64,000 nt of DNA from Rhodospirillaceae bacterium (GTDB taxonomy: Bacteria; Pseudomonadota; Alphaproteobacteria; Reyranellales; Reyranellaceae). The position numbers and the translations under genes were made by a program. Position 1 is the stretch's first letter, and each line of letters begins with the position of its first letter. Under the pieces are notes generated by a model. The model was given only the letters and a program-made list of their open reading frames with translations. It did no database searches and was not told where the DNA came from. The stretch is from NCBI GenBank assembly GCA_009772935.1, contig WOUR01000001.1:62001-126000 (forward strand), in the 5' to 3' direction. This document shows, one piece after another, positions 1 to 10,375 of this stretch.

Positions 1-51
1 GGGCGGCACGCCGGAAATCGCTGCGGACGCACTCATCGGCGGCCAGACTTA

Positions 52-1209
52 TCAGCCGCGGCGGCGCATTGCCAGCAAGGCGCCGACCGTGGCGATCGCG
101 TAGAAGAAGGCCAGCGTCCAACCCAGGCCGGGTTCGCCCACCGCATCCATTGCCGCGCCCGTGAGCGGCCGGCCGACCAGGCCGCCCATGACGTAGATCA
201 GGCTGAAGGCGGTATTGGCGCGGGCGATGTCGCCGCCGTTGAAGCGCTGGCCGAGCAGCGCGAGCCCCACCGGATAGATCGCGAACGAGATGCCGCCCCA
301 CAGCATGATGACGCCCACGATGGCGAACGACTGGGCCGGCACGAAGGTGAGGCCGATCACCAGCGCGGCACTGACGATTGCGAGGCCTGCCAGCACGCCC
401 CGCCGGTCGACATGGTCGGCCAGCCAGCCGATCGGCCATTGCAGGGCGACGTTGCCGACCACGAAGGCCGACAGCCACAGCGCACCGATCTCCGGCGCGA
501 CGCCGGCGCTGACCGCATAGACCGGCAGGAAGCTGAAGGCGACCTGTTCGCCGAGACCGCCGGCAAAGCCCGCGAGCATGGCGAGCGGCGCCGCCAGGAA
601 GATCTTGCCGTAGCCGCTGTCGGCGTGATGCCGGATCGCCGGTGCCCTGTACCGGTAGGGCAGCAGCGGAAGCGCGACCAGCAGGGCGAGCCCGGCGCAG
701 GTCAGGAACGGCACCGGCCCGTAGACTCCCACGACCTGCAGCACGAAGGGGCCCAGCGCCATGCCGCCCGCGAACATCGCGGCATAGATCGCCATGACCC
801 GGCCGCGCCGCTTCTCCTCGACGACGAGATTCATCCAGATCTCGCTCACCACCCACGGCACGCCACCGACCGCGCCATGCAGGAAGGTGAGCGCGAACCA
901 CGCGACCGGATTCATGGCCAGCGTATAGCCGACGGTGCACAGGGAACCGGCCAGGACGGCGGCCAGGATGAGCGGCACGGCGCCGAAGCGGGCGGCCAGC
1001 CGGGGAATGTACGGCCCGGTCGTGAGCATCCCGATCGCCCAGGCGGCGGCGATGATACCGATGGTGAGCTTGTTCTCGCCCTGCCGCTCCAGGGCGAGCG
1101 GCACCAGCGGCATCGCCGCGCCCGACTGCAGGCCGATGGCGGCGCAGGCGGCGAAGACCGGAACGAGGGCGCGCCAGGGGCTTGTGGCGGGGTTGCTAGT
1201 CGCCGACAC
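52..1209 (-). CDS. MFS transporter
   Basis: A 385-residue integral membrane protein of the major facilitator superfamily, probably a proton-driven exporter or uptake carrier of the inner membrane; the substrate is unknown. About twelve hydrophobic segments run from the first (VPVFAACAAIGLQSGAAMPL) to the last near the C-terminus. The loop after helix 2 (PYIPRLAARFG) and the mid-protein loop (GWLADHVDRRG) resemble the MFS D-R-x-G-R/K-type motif. I take the GTG at 1209 as the start. It overlaps the stop of the upstream exporter gene by 14 bases, so the two are probably translationally coupled, and reading further upstream adds an arginine-rich stretch that is exporter coding sequence in another frame. 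Length is typical for the YcaD-like MFS group. Confidence 0.85.
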   Translation of the reverse strand: MSATSNPATSPWRALVPVFAACAAIGLQSGAAMPLVPLALERQGENKLTIGIIAAAWAIGMLTTGPYIPRLAARFGAVPLILAAVLAGSLCTVGYTLAMNPVAWFALTFLHGAVGGVPWVVSEIWMNLVVEEKRRGRVMAIYAAMFAGGMALGPFVLQVVGVYGPVPFLTCAGLALLVALPLLPYRYRAPAIRHHADSGYGKIFLAAPLAMLAGFAGGLGEQVAFSFLPVYAVSAGVAPEIGALWLSAFVVGNVALQWPIGWLADHVDRRGVLAGLAIVSAALVIGLTFVPAQSFAIVGVIMLWGGISFAIYPVGLALLGQRFNGGDIARANTAFSLIYVMGGLVGRPLTGAAMDAVGEPGLGWTLAFFYAIATVGALLAMRRRG

Positions 1210-3064
1210 GCAGATGCCCCTCGGCGCGGAAGGAGGCCGGCTCCTCCACGCGCCGTTCGGCTTCGGCCGCGGCCTCCTGCTGGCGGCGCCACATGTCGGC
1301 GTACAGGCCGTTGCGGGCCAGCAGTTCGCCATGGCGGCCCCGCTCGGCCACGCGGCCGCGGTCGAGAACGATGATCTCGTCGGCGTTGATGATGGTCGAC
1401 AGGCGATGGGCGATGATCACCGTGGTGCGGCCCCGGCTGACCTCTTCCAGCGAGCGCTGGATTTCCTGCTCGGTGCGGGTATCGAGCGCGCTGGTCGCTT
1501 CGTCGAACAACAGGATGTGCGGATTCTTGAGGATGGTCCGCGCGATCGCCACGCGCTGCTTCTCGCCGCCGGAGAGCTTCAGCCCGCGCTCGCCCACCGT
1601 GGCTTCGTAGCCCTGCGGCAGGGCCACGATGAAATCGTGGATGCGCGCCAGGCGCGCGGCCTCCTCGACCTCTTCGCGGCTGGCGCCAGGCCTTCCGTAG
1701 GCGATGTTGTAGTAGATCGTGTCGTTGAACAGCACGGTGTCCTGCGGCACGACGCCGATCGCGGCCCGCAGGCTCGCCTGCTGGACGTCGCGGATGTCCT
1801 GCCCGTCGATGCGCACGTGGCCCGCCGACACGTCGTAGAAGCGGAACAGGATGCGCGAGATGGTCGACTTGCCGGCGCCGCTCGAGCCGACGATGGCCAC
1901 CGTGTGTCCGGGCGCCACGCGAAAGCTGACATCGTGCAGGATCGGCCGCGACGGCTCGTAGCAGAAGTCGACATGGTCGAACACGATCTCGCCGCCGCCG
2001 ACGGCGAGCGGCGGCGCGCCGGGCCTGTCGGCGATCTCGGCCGGCACGTCGAGCAGGCCGAACATCTTCTCCATGTTGACGAGCGCGTTGCGGATCTCGC
2101 GATAGGCAAAGCCCAGCATGTTGAGCGGCATGTAGAGCTGGATCAGGAAGGCATTGACCGCGACGAAGTCGCCGATCGTCATCGTGCCGGCGATCACGCC
2201 CTGCCCCGCCATCGTCATCACCGCGACGAGGCCGACGGAGATGATGGCGCCCTGCCCGATGTTGAGCAGCGACAGCGTGCGGCTGGAGCGGATGGCGGCA
2301 TCCTCGTAGCGCCGGCGGCCGACGTCGTAGCGCCTTGCCTCGTGCGGCTCGTTGCCGAAATACTTCACGGTCTCGAAGTTCAGCAGGCTGTCGATCGCCT
2401 TGGCATTCGCCTCGGTGTCGGCCTCGTTCATCGAGCGAACGAACTTGATGCGCCATTCCGAGAAGACGATCGAGAAGACGATGTAGACGCCGACCACGAC
2501 CAGGGTCACGACGGAGAAGCGCCAGTCGTAGAGGCTCCACAGGATGGCCCCGACCAGGGCGATCTCGAACAGGGTCGGCAGGATGTTGAAGGTCGTGAAG
2601 CGGATCAGGAAGTCCATGCCCTGCGTGCCGCGCTCGATGACGCGGCTGATGCCGCCCGTCTGCCGCGCGAGATGGAATCGCAGAGAGAGTGCATGGAGAT
2701 GCCCGAACACTTCGAGCGCCAGGTTGCGGATCGCCCGCTGGGCCACCGGGGCGAAAATGGCGTCGCGGAGCTCGCCGAAGGCCTGCGCGGCCACGCGGGC
2801 GACGCCGTAGGCAACGATCAGGGCGATCGGCACCGCGACGGCCTGGGCGGCAGGCGTTCCCAGCGCATCCACCGCGTCCTTGTAGAGGATCGGGACGTAG
2901 ACGTTCGTGACCTTGGCCACCACCAGCAGCGCCAGGGCGATCACCACCCGCGTGCGCAGCGCCATCTCATTTTTCGGCCACAAATGGCGGCCGAGAATCT
3001 TGATCACCCCCCAGGCGCGGGGTCCGTCCACCTTGGGGATACCGTCAGGGCCGGGGTTCGACAT
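1196..3064 (-). CDS. Atm1-type ABC exporter (fused permease-ATPase)
   Basis: A 622-residue half-transporter that should work as a homodimer in the inner membrane. Residues about 30-340 form the six-helix exporter domain and about 360-600 the ATPase. Visible ATPase motifs are Walker A GSSGAGKST near residue 393, the signature LSGGEKQR near 496, Walker B ILLFDEATSALD near 512, and the H-loop in IIAHRLSTI. The domain order, the length and the FGNEPHEARRYD segment match the mitochondrial Atm1/bacterial heavy-metal exporter family, which exports glutathione-linked sulfur or metal compounds. It is first in a two-gene unit with the MFS gene. The divergent DUF3108 gene begins about 100 bases away, so the intervening sequence should hold both promoters. 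Confidence 0.9.
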   Translation of the reverse strand: MSNPGPDGIPKVDGPRAWGVIKILGRHLWPKNEMALRTRVVIALALLVVAKVTNVYVPILYKDAVDALGTPAAQAVAVPIALIVAYGVARVAAQAFGELRDAIFAPVAQRAIRNLALEVFGHLHALSLRFHLARQTGGISRVIERGTQGMDFLIRFTTFNILPTLFEIALVGAILWSLYDWRFSVVTLVVVGVYIVFSIVFSEWRIKFVRSMNEADTEANAKAIDSLLNFETVKYFGNEPHEARRYDVGRRRYEDAAIRSSRTLSLLNIGQGAIISVGLVAVMTMAGQGVIAGTMTIGDFVAVNAFLIQLYMPLNMLGFAYREIRNALVNMEKMFGLLDVPAEIADRPGAPPLAVGGGEIVFDHVDFCYEPSRPILHDVSFRVAPGHTVAIVGSSGAGKSTISRILFRFYDVSAGHVRIDGQDIRDVQQASLRAAIGVVPQDTVLFNDTIYYNIAYGRPGASREEVEEAARLARIHDFIVALPQGYEATVGERGLKLSGGEKQRVAIARTILKNPHILLFDEATSALDTRTEQEIQRSLEEVSRGRTTVIIAHRLSTIINADEIIVLDRGRVAERGRHGELLARNGLYADMWRRQQEAAAEAERRVEEPASFRAEGHLRVGD

Positions 3065-3170
3065 GAACGAAAAATGCCTTATTGGGCCACCATGTTGGAT
3101 GGCGAAGGGAGCCGCGGCCTTCTATCCTGCCGAGCGAGCCGACGTAAGCCCTTCCGGGAAAGGGAGTCTC

Positions 3171-4016
3171 ATGAGATTTCGTAGGGCCCTGGCAGCGATT
3201 GTGTTGAGCACGGCCGTGCCGGGAGTGGCGGCGGCCCAGAGCGCCTCGTCGAGCGCCTCGTCGAGCGCGCGGCAGGTCGATATTGCCTACGAGATCACCT
3301 TCGCCGGCCTCTCCGGCTTCCGCATCGACCTCACGGCCAAGTTCAACGGCTCCAGCTACGACATCGAAAGCCGGACCTTCAAGGAAGGCATCCTGCGCGC
3401 GGTCACCATGCACTATGACGGCCGCAACCGCGCCTGGGGCGGTTTCTCCCCCGAGGGCGCCCGTCCGGCCGCCGGTTCGCTGTCGATCGTCGTCGGCGAC
3501 AAGCCGCGCACCTGGGTGGCGCAGTATGCCGGCGGCACGATGCAGGAGCAGCACAACCCCGCCTACAAACCCTCGCCGCAGAACGCCATTTCCGAGGAGC
3601 AGCGGCGCGGTTCGCTCGACCCGCTCTCGGCGGCGCTCAGCGTCGGCATGGCCGGCGACGCGGCCTGCGACCGCACGGTACAGACCAACGACGGCAAGCG
3701 CCGCATCGACGTGATCATCAAGAAGGTCGGCACCGAGTCCGCGGCCAAGTCGGGCGTCCCCGGTGCGCAGGGCGACGTCCTGATCTGCGAGATCTTCACC
3801 CGGCGCGTGGCCGGCGAGTTCGACAGCGCCCCGAAGGAAGCCGAGACCGAGCGCGAGCGGCCGATGCGCGTGTGGCTGGCCCGCCTCGACCAGAGCCAGG
3901 TCCGCTATCCCGCGAAGCTCGAGGCCCAGACCGGCTTCGGCACGATCCGCGGCCGCATCCTCTCCTTCCGCGAACGTCCGATGACGCCGGACGAAAGCCA
4001 GGCGATGCGGAAGTAG
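3171..4016 (+). CDS. DUF3108-like exported protein
   Basis: A 281-residue protein with a clear signal peptide (MRFRRALAAIVLSTAVPGVAAAQ), followed by a short serine/alanine repeat (SASSSASSSA) and a beta-rich body resembling the DUF3108 family. Members are periplasmic and their role is unknown. The ATG at 3171 is chosen because it opens the signal peptide and sits behind an AGGGAG ribosome-binding site; open reading upstream overlaps the divergent exporter promoter and has no signal character. Two cysteines, in AACDRT and LICEIF, could form a disulfide. The gene stands alone and is followed by a palindromic repeat that probably ends its transcript. Confidence 0.75.
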   Translation: MRFRRALAAIVLSTAVPGVAAAQSASSSASSSARQVDIAYEITFAGLSGFRIDLTAKFNGSSYDIESRTFKEGILRAVTMHYDGRNRAWGGFSPEGARPAAGSLSIVVGDKPRTWVAQYAGGTMQEQHNPAYKPSPQNAISEEQRRGSLDPLSAALSVGMAGDAACDRTVQTNDGKRRIDVIIKKVGTESAAKSGVPGAQGDVLICEIFTRRVAGEFDSAPKEAETERERPMRVWLARLDQSQVRYPAKLEAQTGFGTIRGRILSFRERPMTPDESQAMRK

Positions 4017-4026
4017 CGCCGCACGA

Positions 4027-4134
4027 CCTCATCCTGAGGAGCAGCCGCAGGCTGCGTCTCGAAGGATGGGCAATCGGCGGGGTGCGTGTGCCCATGCCTC
4101 GAGACGGCTGCTCCGCAGCCTCCTCAGCATGAGG
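4027..4134. repeat. palindromic intergenic repeat, family A copy 1
   Basis: A long imperfect inverted repeat running from CCTCATCCTGAGGA to TCCTCAGCATGAGG, with inner arms GTCTCGAAGGATGGG and CCCATGCCTCGAGAC. It lies between the convergent DUF3108 and mutase genes, where a hairpin could end both transcripts. Two related copies lie at 13568-13679 and 15659-15768. Confidence 0.85.
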
Positions 4135-4159
4135 TTTGTTCGTTGATCGCGAGAAGGCC

Positions 4160-6316
<2,157 letters not shown>

Positions 6317-6358
6317 GCCCGCAATGTACTGCGGATTTCCGGCCCCCAAAAGACCCGC

Positions 6359-7570
6359 TTATTCGTTGGCCAAAATCGTGTTTCGCACCAGGGGGTAGAT
6401 CTGGTTCGCCCAGCGGCGGCCGCTGAACACGCCGTAATGGCCGACGCCGGCCTGCATGTAGTGCTTCTTGCGATAGGGTCGCAGGCTGGAACAGAGATCG
6501 TGGGCGGCCACGGTCTGGCCGAGTGCGCAGATATCGTCGCGCTCGCCCTCGATGGTGAAGAGCGCGGTGCGGCGGATCGCCTTGGGATTGACCCGCCTTC
6601 CCTTCCAGTCGAGCTCGCCCCTGGGCAGCCGGTGCTCCTGGAACACCCACTGGACGGTCTCCAGGTAGAACTCCGCCGTCAGGTCGAGCACGGCGAAATA
6701 CTCGTCGTAGAAGTCCTTGATGGTCTTGGCCTGCTCGGTCTCGCCCTTGGCCAGGTGCTTGTAGAGGTCGGCCTGCGCCTTGATGTGGCGCTCGGCGTTC
6801 ATGCTCATGAAGGCGGTGAGCTGGATGAAGCCGGGGTAGACCCGCCGCGTCGCGCCGGGATAGCGCAGCGGCACGCGATGGATCAGGTTCTGCTCGAACC
6901 ACTCGATCGGCTTGCCCATCGCCAGCTCGTTGACCTTGGTCGGGCTGATCCGCGTGTCAATCGGGCCGGCCATCAGGGTCATGCTGGCCGGCTGCGCCGG
7001 ATTGTCGTCCTCGGCCATGATCGCCACCGCCGCCAGCGCCTGGACGCAGGGCTGGCAGACCGCGATGACATGGGCGCCGGGGCCCATCACCTCGAGGAAC
7101 CGGATCAGGTGCTCGACATATTCGTCGAAGCCGAAGCGGCCGTTCCAGATGCCGACGTCGCGGGCATTGGCCCAGTCGGTGATGTGGACGTCATGATCCG
7201 GGAGCAGAACGCGCACGGTATCGCGCAGAAGCGTCGCAAAATGCCCTGAAAGAGGCGCGACCAGCAGCACCTTGGGCTGCGGCGGCACGCCCACCTTGGC
7301 GAACCGCAGCAGGGTGCCGAACGGCGTGGCGAAGACCTCTTCCTCGCGCACCGCCACCGTCTGGTTGCCGTAGGGCACCTCGGTGATGCCGAAGGACGGC
7401 CGGCGATGGGTCAGGGTGGCCCGCGTCGTCATCTCGCACAGCGCGCTGGCCGCCCGCCAGCTGTCGGGCGTCGGACTTCCCCCGCTGGAAAGCGTATGCC
7501 CTGCCGCCGTCGCCCAGAGGCGGACCGGGAGCATCATGTCGGCGGCGGTCTGATACATCGCATAAAGCAT
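6359..7570 (-). CDS. phaZ: intracellular polyhydroxybutyrate depolymerase
   Basis: A 403-residue enzyme that attacks native intracellular PHB granules and releases hydroxybutyrate units. The sequence carries the alpha/beta-hydrolase elements of the PhaZ type found in Ralstonia: a cysteine nucleophile in VIAVCQPCV (about residue 169), an acidic residue in GERDDICALG, and a histidine in AGVGHYGVFSG. The length matches the family. It ends 42 bases upstream of the mutase start on the same strand and may share its transcript. The divergent glutathione transferase gene starts 80 bases away. I keep the ATG at 7570 because the reading begins directly with the typical MLYAMYQ terminus. Confidence 0.93.
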   Translation of the reverse strand: MLYAMYQTAADMMLPVRLWATAAGHTLSSGGSPTPDSWRAASALCEMTTRATLTHRRPSFGITEVPYGNQTVAVREEEVFATPFGTLLRFAKVGVPPQPKVLLVAPLSGHFATLLRDTVRVLLPDHDVHITDWANARDVGIWNGRFGFDEYVEHLIRFLEVMGPGAHVIAVCQPCVQALAAVAIMAEDDNPAQPASMTLMAGPIDTRISPTKVNELAMGKPIEWFEQNLIHRVPLRYPGATRRVYPGFIQLTAFMSMNAERHIKAQADLYKHLAKGETEQAKTIKDFYDEYFAVLDLTAEFYLETVQWVFQEHRLPRGELDWKGRRVNPKAIRRTALFTIEGERDDICALGQTVAAHDLCSSLRPYRKKHYMQAGVGHYGVFSGRRWANQIYPLVRNTILANE

Positions 7571-7650
7571 TGGGGGGCGACCGGCTCGGAATTTGCATTT
7601 GTGCGGGCACCTAAGATACAGACAACCACCAACCGGGAGGGGTGGAGTCC

Positions 7651-8307
7651 ATGGCCAAGGCCTCGCTCACCATCAGTAGCAAGAACTATTCCTCTTGGTC
7701 ACTCAGAGGTTTTCTCCTGTGCCGGATGGCCGGCCTGGATTTCGAGGAGCGGGTCGCGCCGTGGGACGATCCGTCGACCCGCGCCGAGCTGCTGCTGCTC
7801 TCGCCCTCGTTCCTGGTGCCCTCGCTGGAACACGGCAAGGTCAAGGTCTGGGACACGCTGGCCATCGGCGAGTATCTGCACGAGATCAAGCCGGAGGCCG
7901 GCCTCCTGCCGGCCGATCAGGCGGCGCGCGCCCATTGCCGGGCGGTCTGCGGCGAAATGCACTCGGGCTTCGCCAACCTGCGCTCGGCCCTGCCGATGAA
8001 CCTCAAGGTCCGTCACGAGACCTTCAAGGTGTGGGGCGGCGCCCAGGCCGACATCGAGCGGGTGACGACGATCTGGCGCGACTGCCTGCAGAAATATGGC
8101 GGGCCCTATCTCTTCGGAAAGACCCCGACCATGGCCGACGCCATGTACGCCCCGGTCTGCACCCGCTTCCTGACATACAATGTGAAGCTCGACGAAGCGT
8201 CGGCCGGCTATCGCGACCTGATGCTGCGCTTCCCGGCGATGCTGGAATGGACGGCGGCGGCGAAGTCCGAGCCCGAGGAAGTCGAGGAGCTCGACGTCGA
8301 GTTTTAG
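7651..8307 (+). CDS. glutathione S-transferase family protein
   Basis: A 218-residue cytosolic protein with an N-terminal thioredoxin-like half (KASLTISSKNYSSWSLRGFLLC) and an all-helical C-terminal half. The serine-rich SSKNYSSWS segment sits where the glutathione-activating residue lies in this subgroup, and the FLVPSLE segment supplies the cis-proline. The substrate cannot be told. The ATG at 7651 is preferred to the GTG at 7642 because the strong GGGAGGGG ribosome-binding site at 7635 is correctly spaced only for the ATG. The stop is followed 15 bases later by a long hairpin with a T-run (repeat B copy 1) that likely terminates transcription. Confidence 0.88.
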   Translation: MAKASLTISSKNYSSWSLRGFLLCRMAGLDFEERVAPWDDPSTRAELLLLSPSFLVPSLEHGKVKVWDTLAIGEYLHEIKPEAGLLPADQAARAHCRAVCGEMHSGFANLRSALPMNLKVRHETFKVWGGAQADIERVTTIWRDCLQKYGGPYLFGKTPTMADAMYAPVCTRFLTYNVKLDEASAGYRDLMLRFPAMLEWTAAAKSEPEEVEELDVEF

Positions 8308-8322
8308 GCGCCATTTAAATAG

Positions 8323-8450
8323 CCCGTCGTCTCGACCGGAGCGCGCAGCGCGGAGCGGAGAGACCTTCTCTCCACCAATAGCCGGCAAATCGTCGAGAGA
8401 AGGTCTCTCCGCTCCGCCTCGCTGCGCGAGGCTCCGGTCGAGACGACGGG
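8323..8450. repeat. palindromic intergenic repeat, family B copy 1
   Basis: An inverted repeat whose outer arms, CCCGTCGTCTCGACCGGA and its exact complement, match over 18 bases. The inner arms GGAGAGACCTTCTCTC and GAGAGAAGGTCTCTCC pair around a core that includes AGCCGG. It is followed by CTTTTTC on the + strand, so it could end the glutathione transferase transcript and separate it from the convergent lipoprotein gene. Related copies are at 10075-10225 and 14689-14818. Confidence 0.88.
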
Positions 8451-8455
8451 CTTTT

Positions 8456-8995
8456 TCAGCTCCCCGGCGCGCGGCGCAGTTCGAGCACGACCCGGCCGAC
8501 GCGGAGGCCCCATTTGCCGACGGTGGCCTTGTTGATCAGGGAGCCGTCGGGGTTCAGCGCCAGCACGTCGGAGAAGTCGACGGTCCAGCCGCCGAGGCTC
8601 ACCGCATATTCCAGCCGCACCGCCTTGCCCTCGGTCCAGGCCCGCGCCTGGCCGACCACGTCCTCGCGCATGCCGGTGTAGGTGCCGGGCGCGGTGCGCT
8701 CCAGGCGCCAGGTCTTGCGGTCCTTCTCGCCGTCGGCATAGGCGAAATCCTCGACCAGGGTCAGCACCCTGCCGTCCCAGGTGCCGTCGATCACCACGTC
8801 GAAGCGGCGCTGCGAGCCGGTCCAGCTGTTGGTGAACACGCCCTGCCCGACCGTGCGGCCGGGAAAGAACTGTTCCAGCACCAGCGGCGGCGCCGAGGCG
8901 GCGACGGTCGCCTCCGGGGGCGAGGCGCAGGCGCCCAGCAGCGCGAGCAGGCCGAGGAAGGAGAAGCGGGACGGCGGCGGGAAGGTCGAGGACAT
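8456..8995 (-). CDS. DUF3833-like lipoprotein
   Basis: A 179-residue predicted lipoprotein. The N-terminus has a hydrophobic stretch ending in the lipobox LLGAC, so residue 23 or so would be the lipidated cysteine. The rest (for example QGVFTNSWTGSQRRFDV and LTLVEDFAYADGEKDRKTW) resembles DUF3833, a family of envelope proteins of unknown function with a lipocalin-like repeat of aromatic/acidic strands. The ATG at 8995 opens the signal sequence; codons upstream are arginine-rich and unlikely to be translated. It stands alone, between repeat B and the divergently transcribed hydrolase. Confidence 0.75.
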   Translation of the reverse strand: MSSTFPPPSRFSFLGLLALLGACASPPEATVAASAPPLVLEQFFPGRTVGQGVFTNSWTGSQRRFDVVIDGTWDGRVLTLVEDFAYADGEKDRKTWRLERTAPGTYTGMREDVVGQARAWTEGKAVRLEYAVSLGGWTVDFSDVLALNPDGSLINKATVGKWGLRVGRVVLELRRAPGS

Positions 8996-9102
8996 GCCGG
9001 TTGTACGCCGGAGCACGCCTCGCCGGATCACCCCCCGGGTCACCCCCTTGTCGCCCCGCGCCGGGCCGCGCACTCTCCGCGCCGACGAACCGGAGGAAAC
9101 CG

Positions 9103-10050
9103 ATGCTCGACGCCGAAGCCCGCATGCTGCTCGACCTGATGGAGGAGGCCACCAAGGCCGGCCGGCCGAAGCTGGAATCCCTGCCGCACGCGATCGGCCG
9201 CGCGGCGGTCGACAAGATGTCGGAGGACAGCGAGGCCGATCCGCCCGAGGTCGCGGAAACCATCGACGGCGCCTTCGCCGGGCCCGGCGGCGCGATCAAG
9301 TACCGCCGCTACCTCCCGCTCGGCGTCACGCCCGGCAGCCTGCCGACGCTGATCTACTATCACGGCGGCGGCTTCGTGATCGGCACCATCGAGACGCATG
9401 ACTCCACCTGCCGGCGGGTGGCCAACCGCAGCCGCTGCCAGGTGATCTCGATCGACTACCGCCTGTCGCCCGAGCATCCCTTCCCCGCCCCGATCGACGA
9501 CGGCATCGCCGCGTTCCGCCATGTCCGCGACAATGCCGCCGCGCTGGGCGCCGACCCGGCCCGCCTCGCGGTCGGCGGCGATTCGGCGGGCGGCGCGGTG
9601 GCCGCCGTCGTCTGCCAGGCGATGCGCGACGCCAAGGAAGCCGGCCCCGCATTCCAGATGCTGATCTATCCCGCGACCGATTCCAGCCAGGAGAGCGGCT
9701 CGCGCAAGTCCTTCGCCGAGGGCTATTTCCTGAGCAAGGGCCTGATGGACTGGTTCTGGAAGGCCTATGTGCCGGCAGCCACCGACCTTTCGGACCTGCG
9801 CCTGTCGCCGCTGCTCGCGAAGGACTTCAGCGGCCTGCCGCCCGCCTTCGTGCTCACGGCGGGCTACGACCCGCTGCGCGACGAGGGCCGCGCCTATGCC
9901 AACCGCCTGATCGACGCCGGCGTGAAGACGACCTACGTCAACTACCCCGGCACCATCCACGGCTTCTTCTCGCTGACGCGCTTCCTGAAGCAGGGGCTGA
10001 AGGCGAACGACGAGGCGGCGGCCGTGATGGGCGCGTTCTTCGGGACGTGA
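9103..10050 (+). CDS. alpha/beta hydrolase, hormone-sensitive-lipase family
   Basis: A 315-residue cytosolic esterase or lipase. The oxyanion-hole motif HGGG (IYYHGGGFVIG, near residue 85), the nucleophile elbow GDSAGG (near 165), an acidic residue in TAGYDPLRDEG and a histidine in GTIHGFFS make the complete catalytic set of bacterial hormone-sensitive-lipase-like esterases (family IV). The substrate is probably a short-chain ester. The ATG at 9103 has a GGAGGAAAC ribosome-binding site at ideal spacing, which rules out the longer upstream reading. The gene is followed by repeats B and C. Confidence 0.9.
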   Translation: MLDAEARMLLDLMEEATKAGRPKLESLPHAIGRAAVDKMSEDSEADPPEVAETIDGAFAGPGGAIKYRRYLPLGVTPGSLPTLIYYHGGGFVIGTIETHDSTCRRVANRSRCQVISIDYRLSPEHPFPAPIDDGIAAFRHVRDNAAALGADPARLAVGGDSAGGAVAAVVCQAMRDAKEAGPAFQMLIYPATDSSQESGSRKSFAEGYFLSKGLMDWFWKAYVPAATDLSDLRLSPLLAKDFSGLPPAFVLTAGYDPLRDEGRAYANRLIDAGVKTTYVNYPGTIHGFFSLTRFLKQGLKANDEAAAVMGAFFGT

Positions 10051-10074
10051 AAGTCCCATCGTCTCTACAAACAC

Positions 10075-10225
10075 TCCGTCGTCTCGACCGAAGCCGAGCG
10101 CAGCGAGGCGGAGTGGAGAGACCTTCTATCCACGATTAGCCGGCTTTTGGTAGAGCGAAGGTCTCTCCACTCCGCGCGGAGCCTGCCCCGAGGCATTCGA
10201 GGGGCGCTCCGGTCGAGACGACGGA
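10075..10225. repeat. palindromic intergenic repeat, family B copy 2
   Basis: A second copy of the CGTCGTCTCGACCG palindrome, slightly expanded on its right arm by an insertion (GCCTGCCCCGAGGCATTCGA, itself a small hairpin). Outer and inner arms match copy 1 closely, including the AGAGACCTTC/GAAGGTCTCT pair and the AGCCGG core. Confidence 0.85.
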
Positions 10226-10286
10226 AAATTTCACATGCGATAGCCCTGCCCTTGGGCGGGGGAGAGGAGTCCGAAGACTCATGTTC

Positions 10287-10375
10287 CTCGCCCCCGCTAG
10301 GGGGAGAGGTTAGGTGAGGGGGTTACAGGTGGTGCGTCGCCCCCTCACCCAGCCTCTCCCCCTGGCGGGGGAGAG
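10287..10375. repeat. palindromic repeat, family C
   Basis: An inverted repeat of about 36-base arms. The left arm starts CCTCGCCCCCGCTAGGGGGA and runs to 10322; the right arm, 10340-10375, ends GGCGGGGGAGAGG. A partial third arm (GGGCGGGGGAGAGGA) lies just to the left at 10254-10268. It differs from families A and B. The stop codon and last residues of the adenylate cyclase gene lie inside it. Confidence 0.8.

Noticed and set aside
1..103. A + strand frame open from the left edge to a TAG at 101-103, possibly the tail of a gene entering the window.
   Set aside because: Only about 33 residues, no recognisable motif, and half of it overlaps the well-supported MFS gene; random open frames of this length are common in GC-rich DNA.
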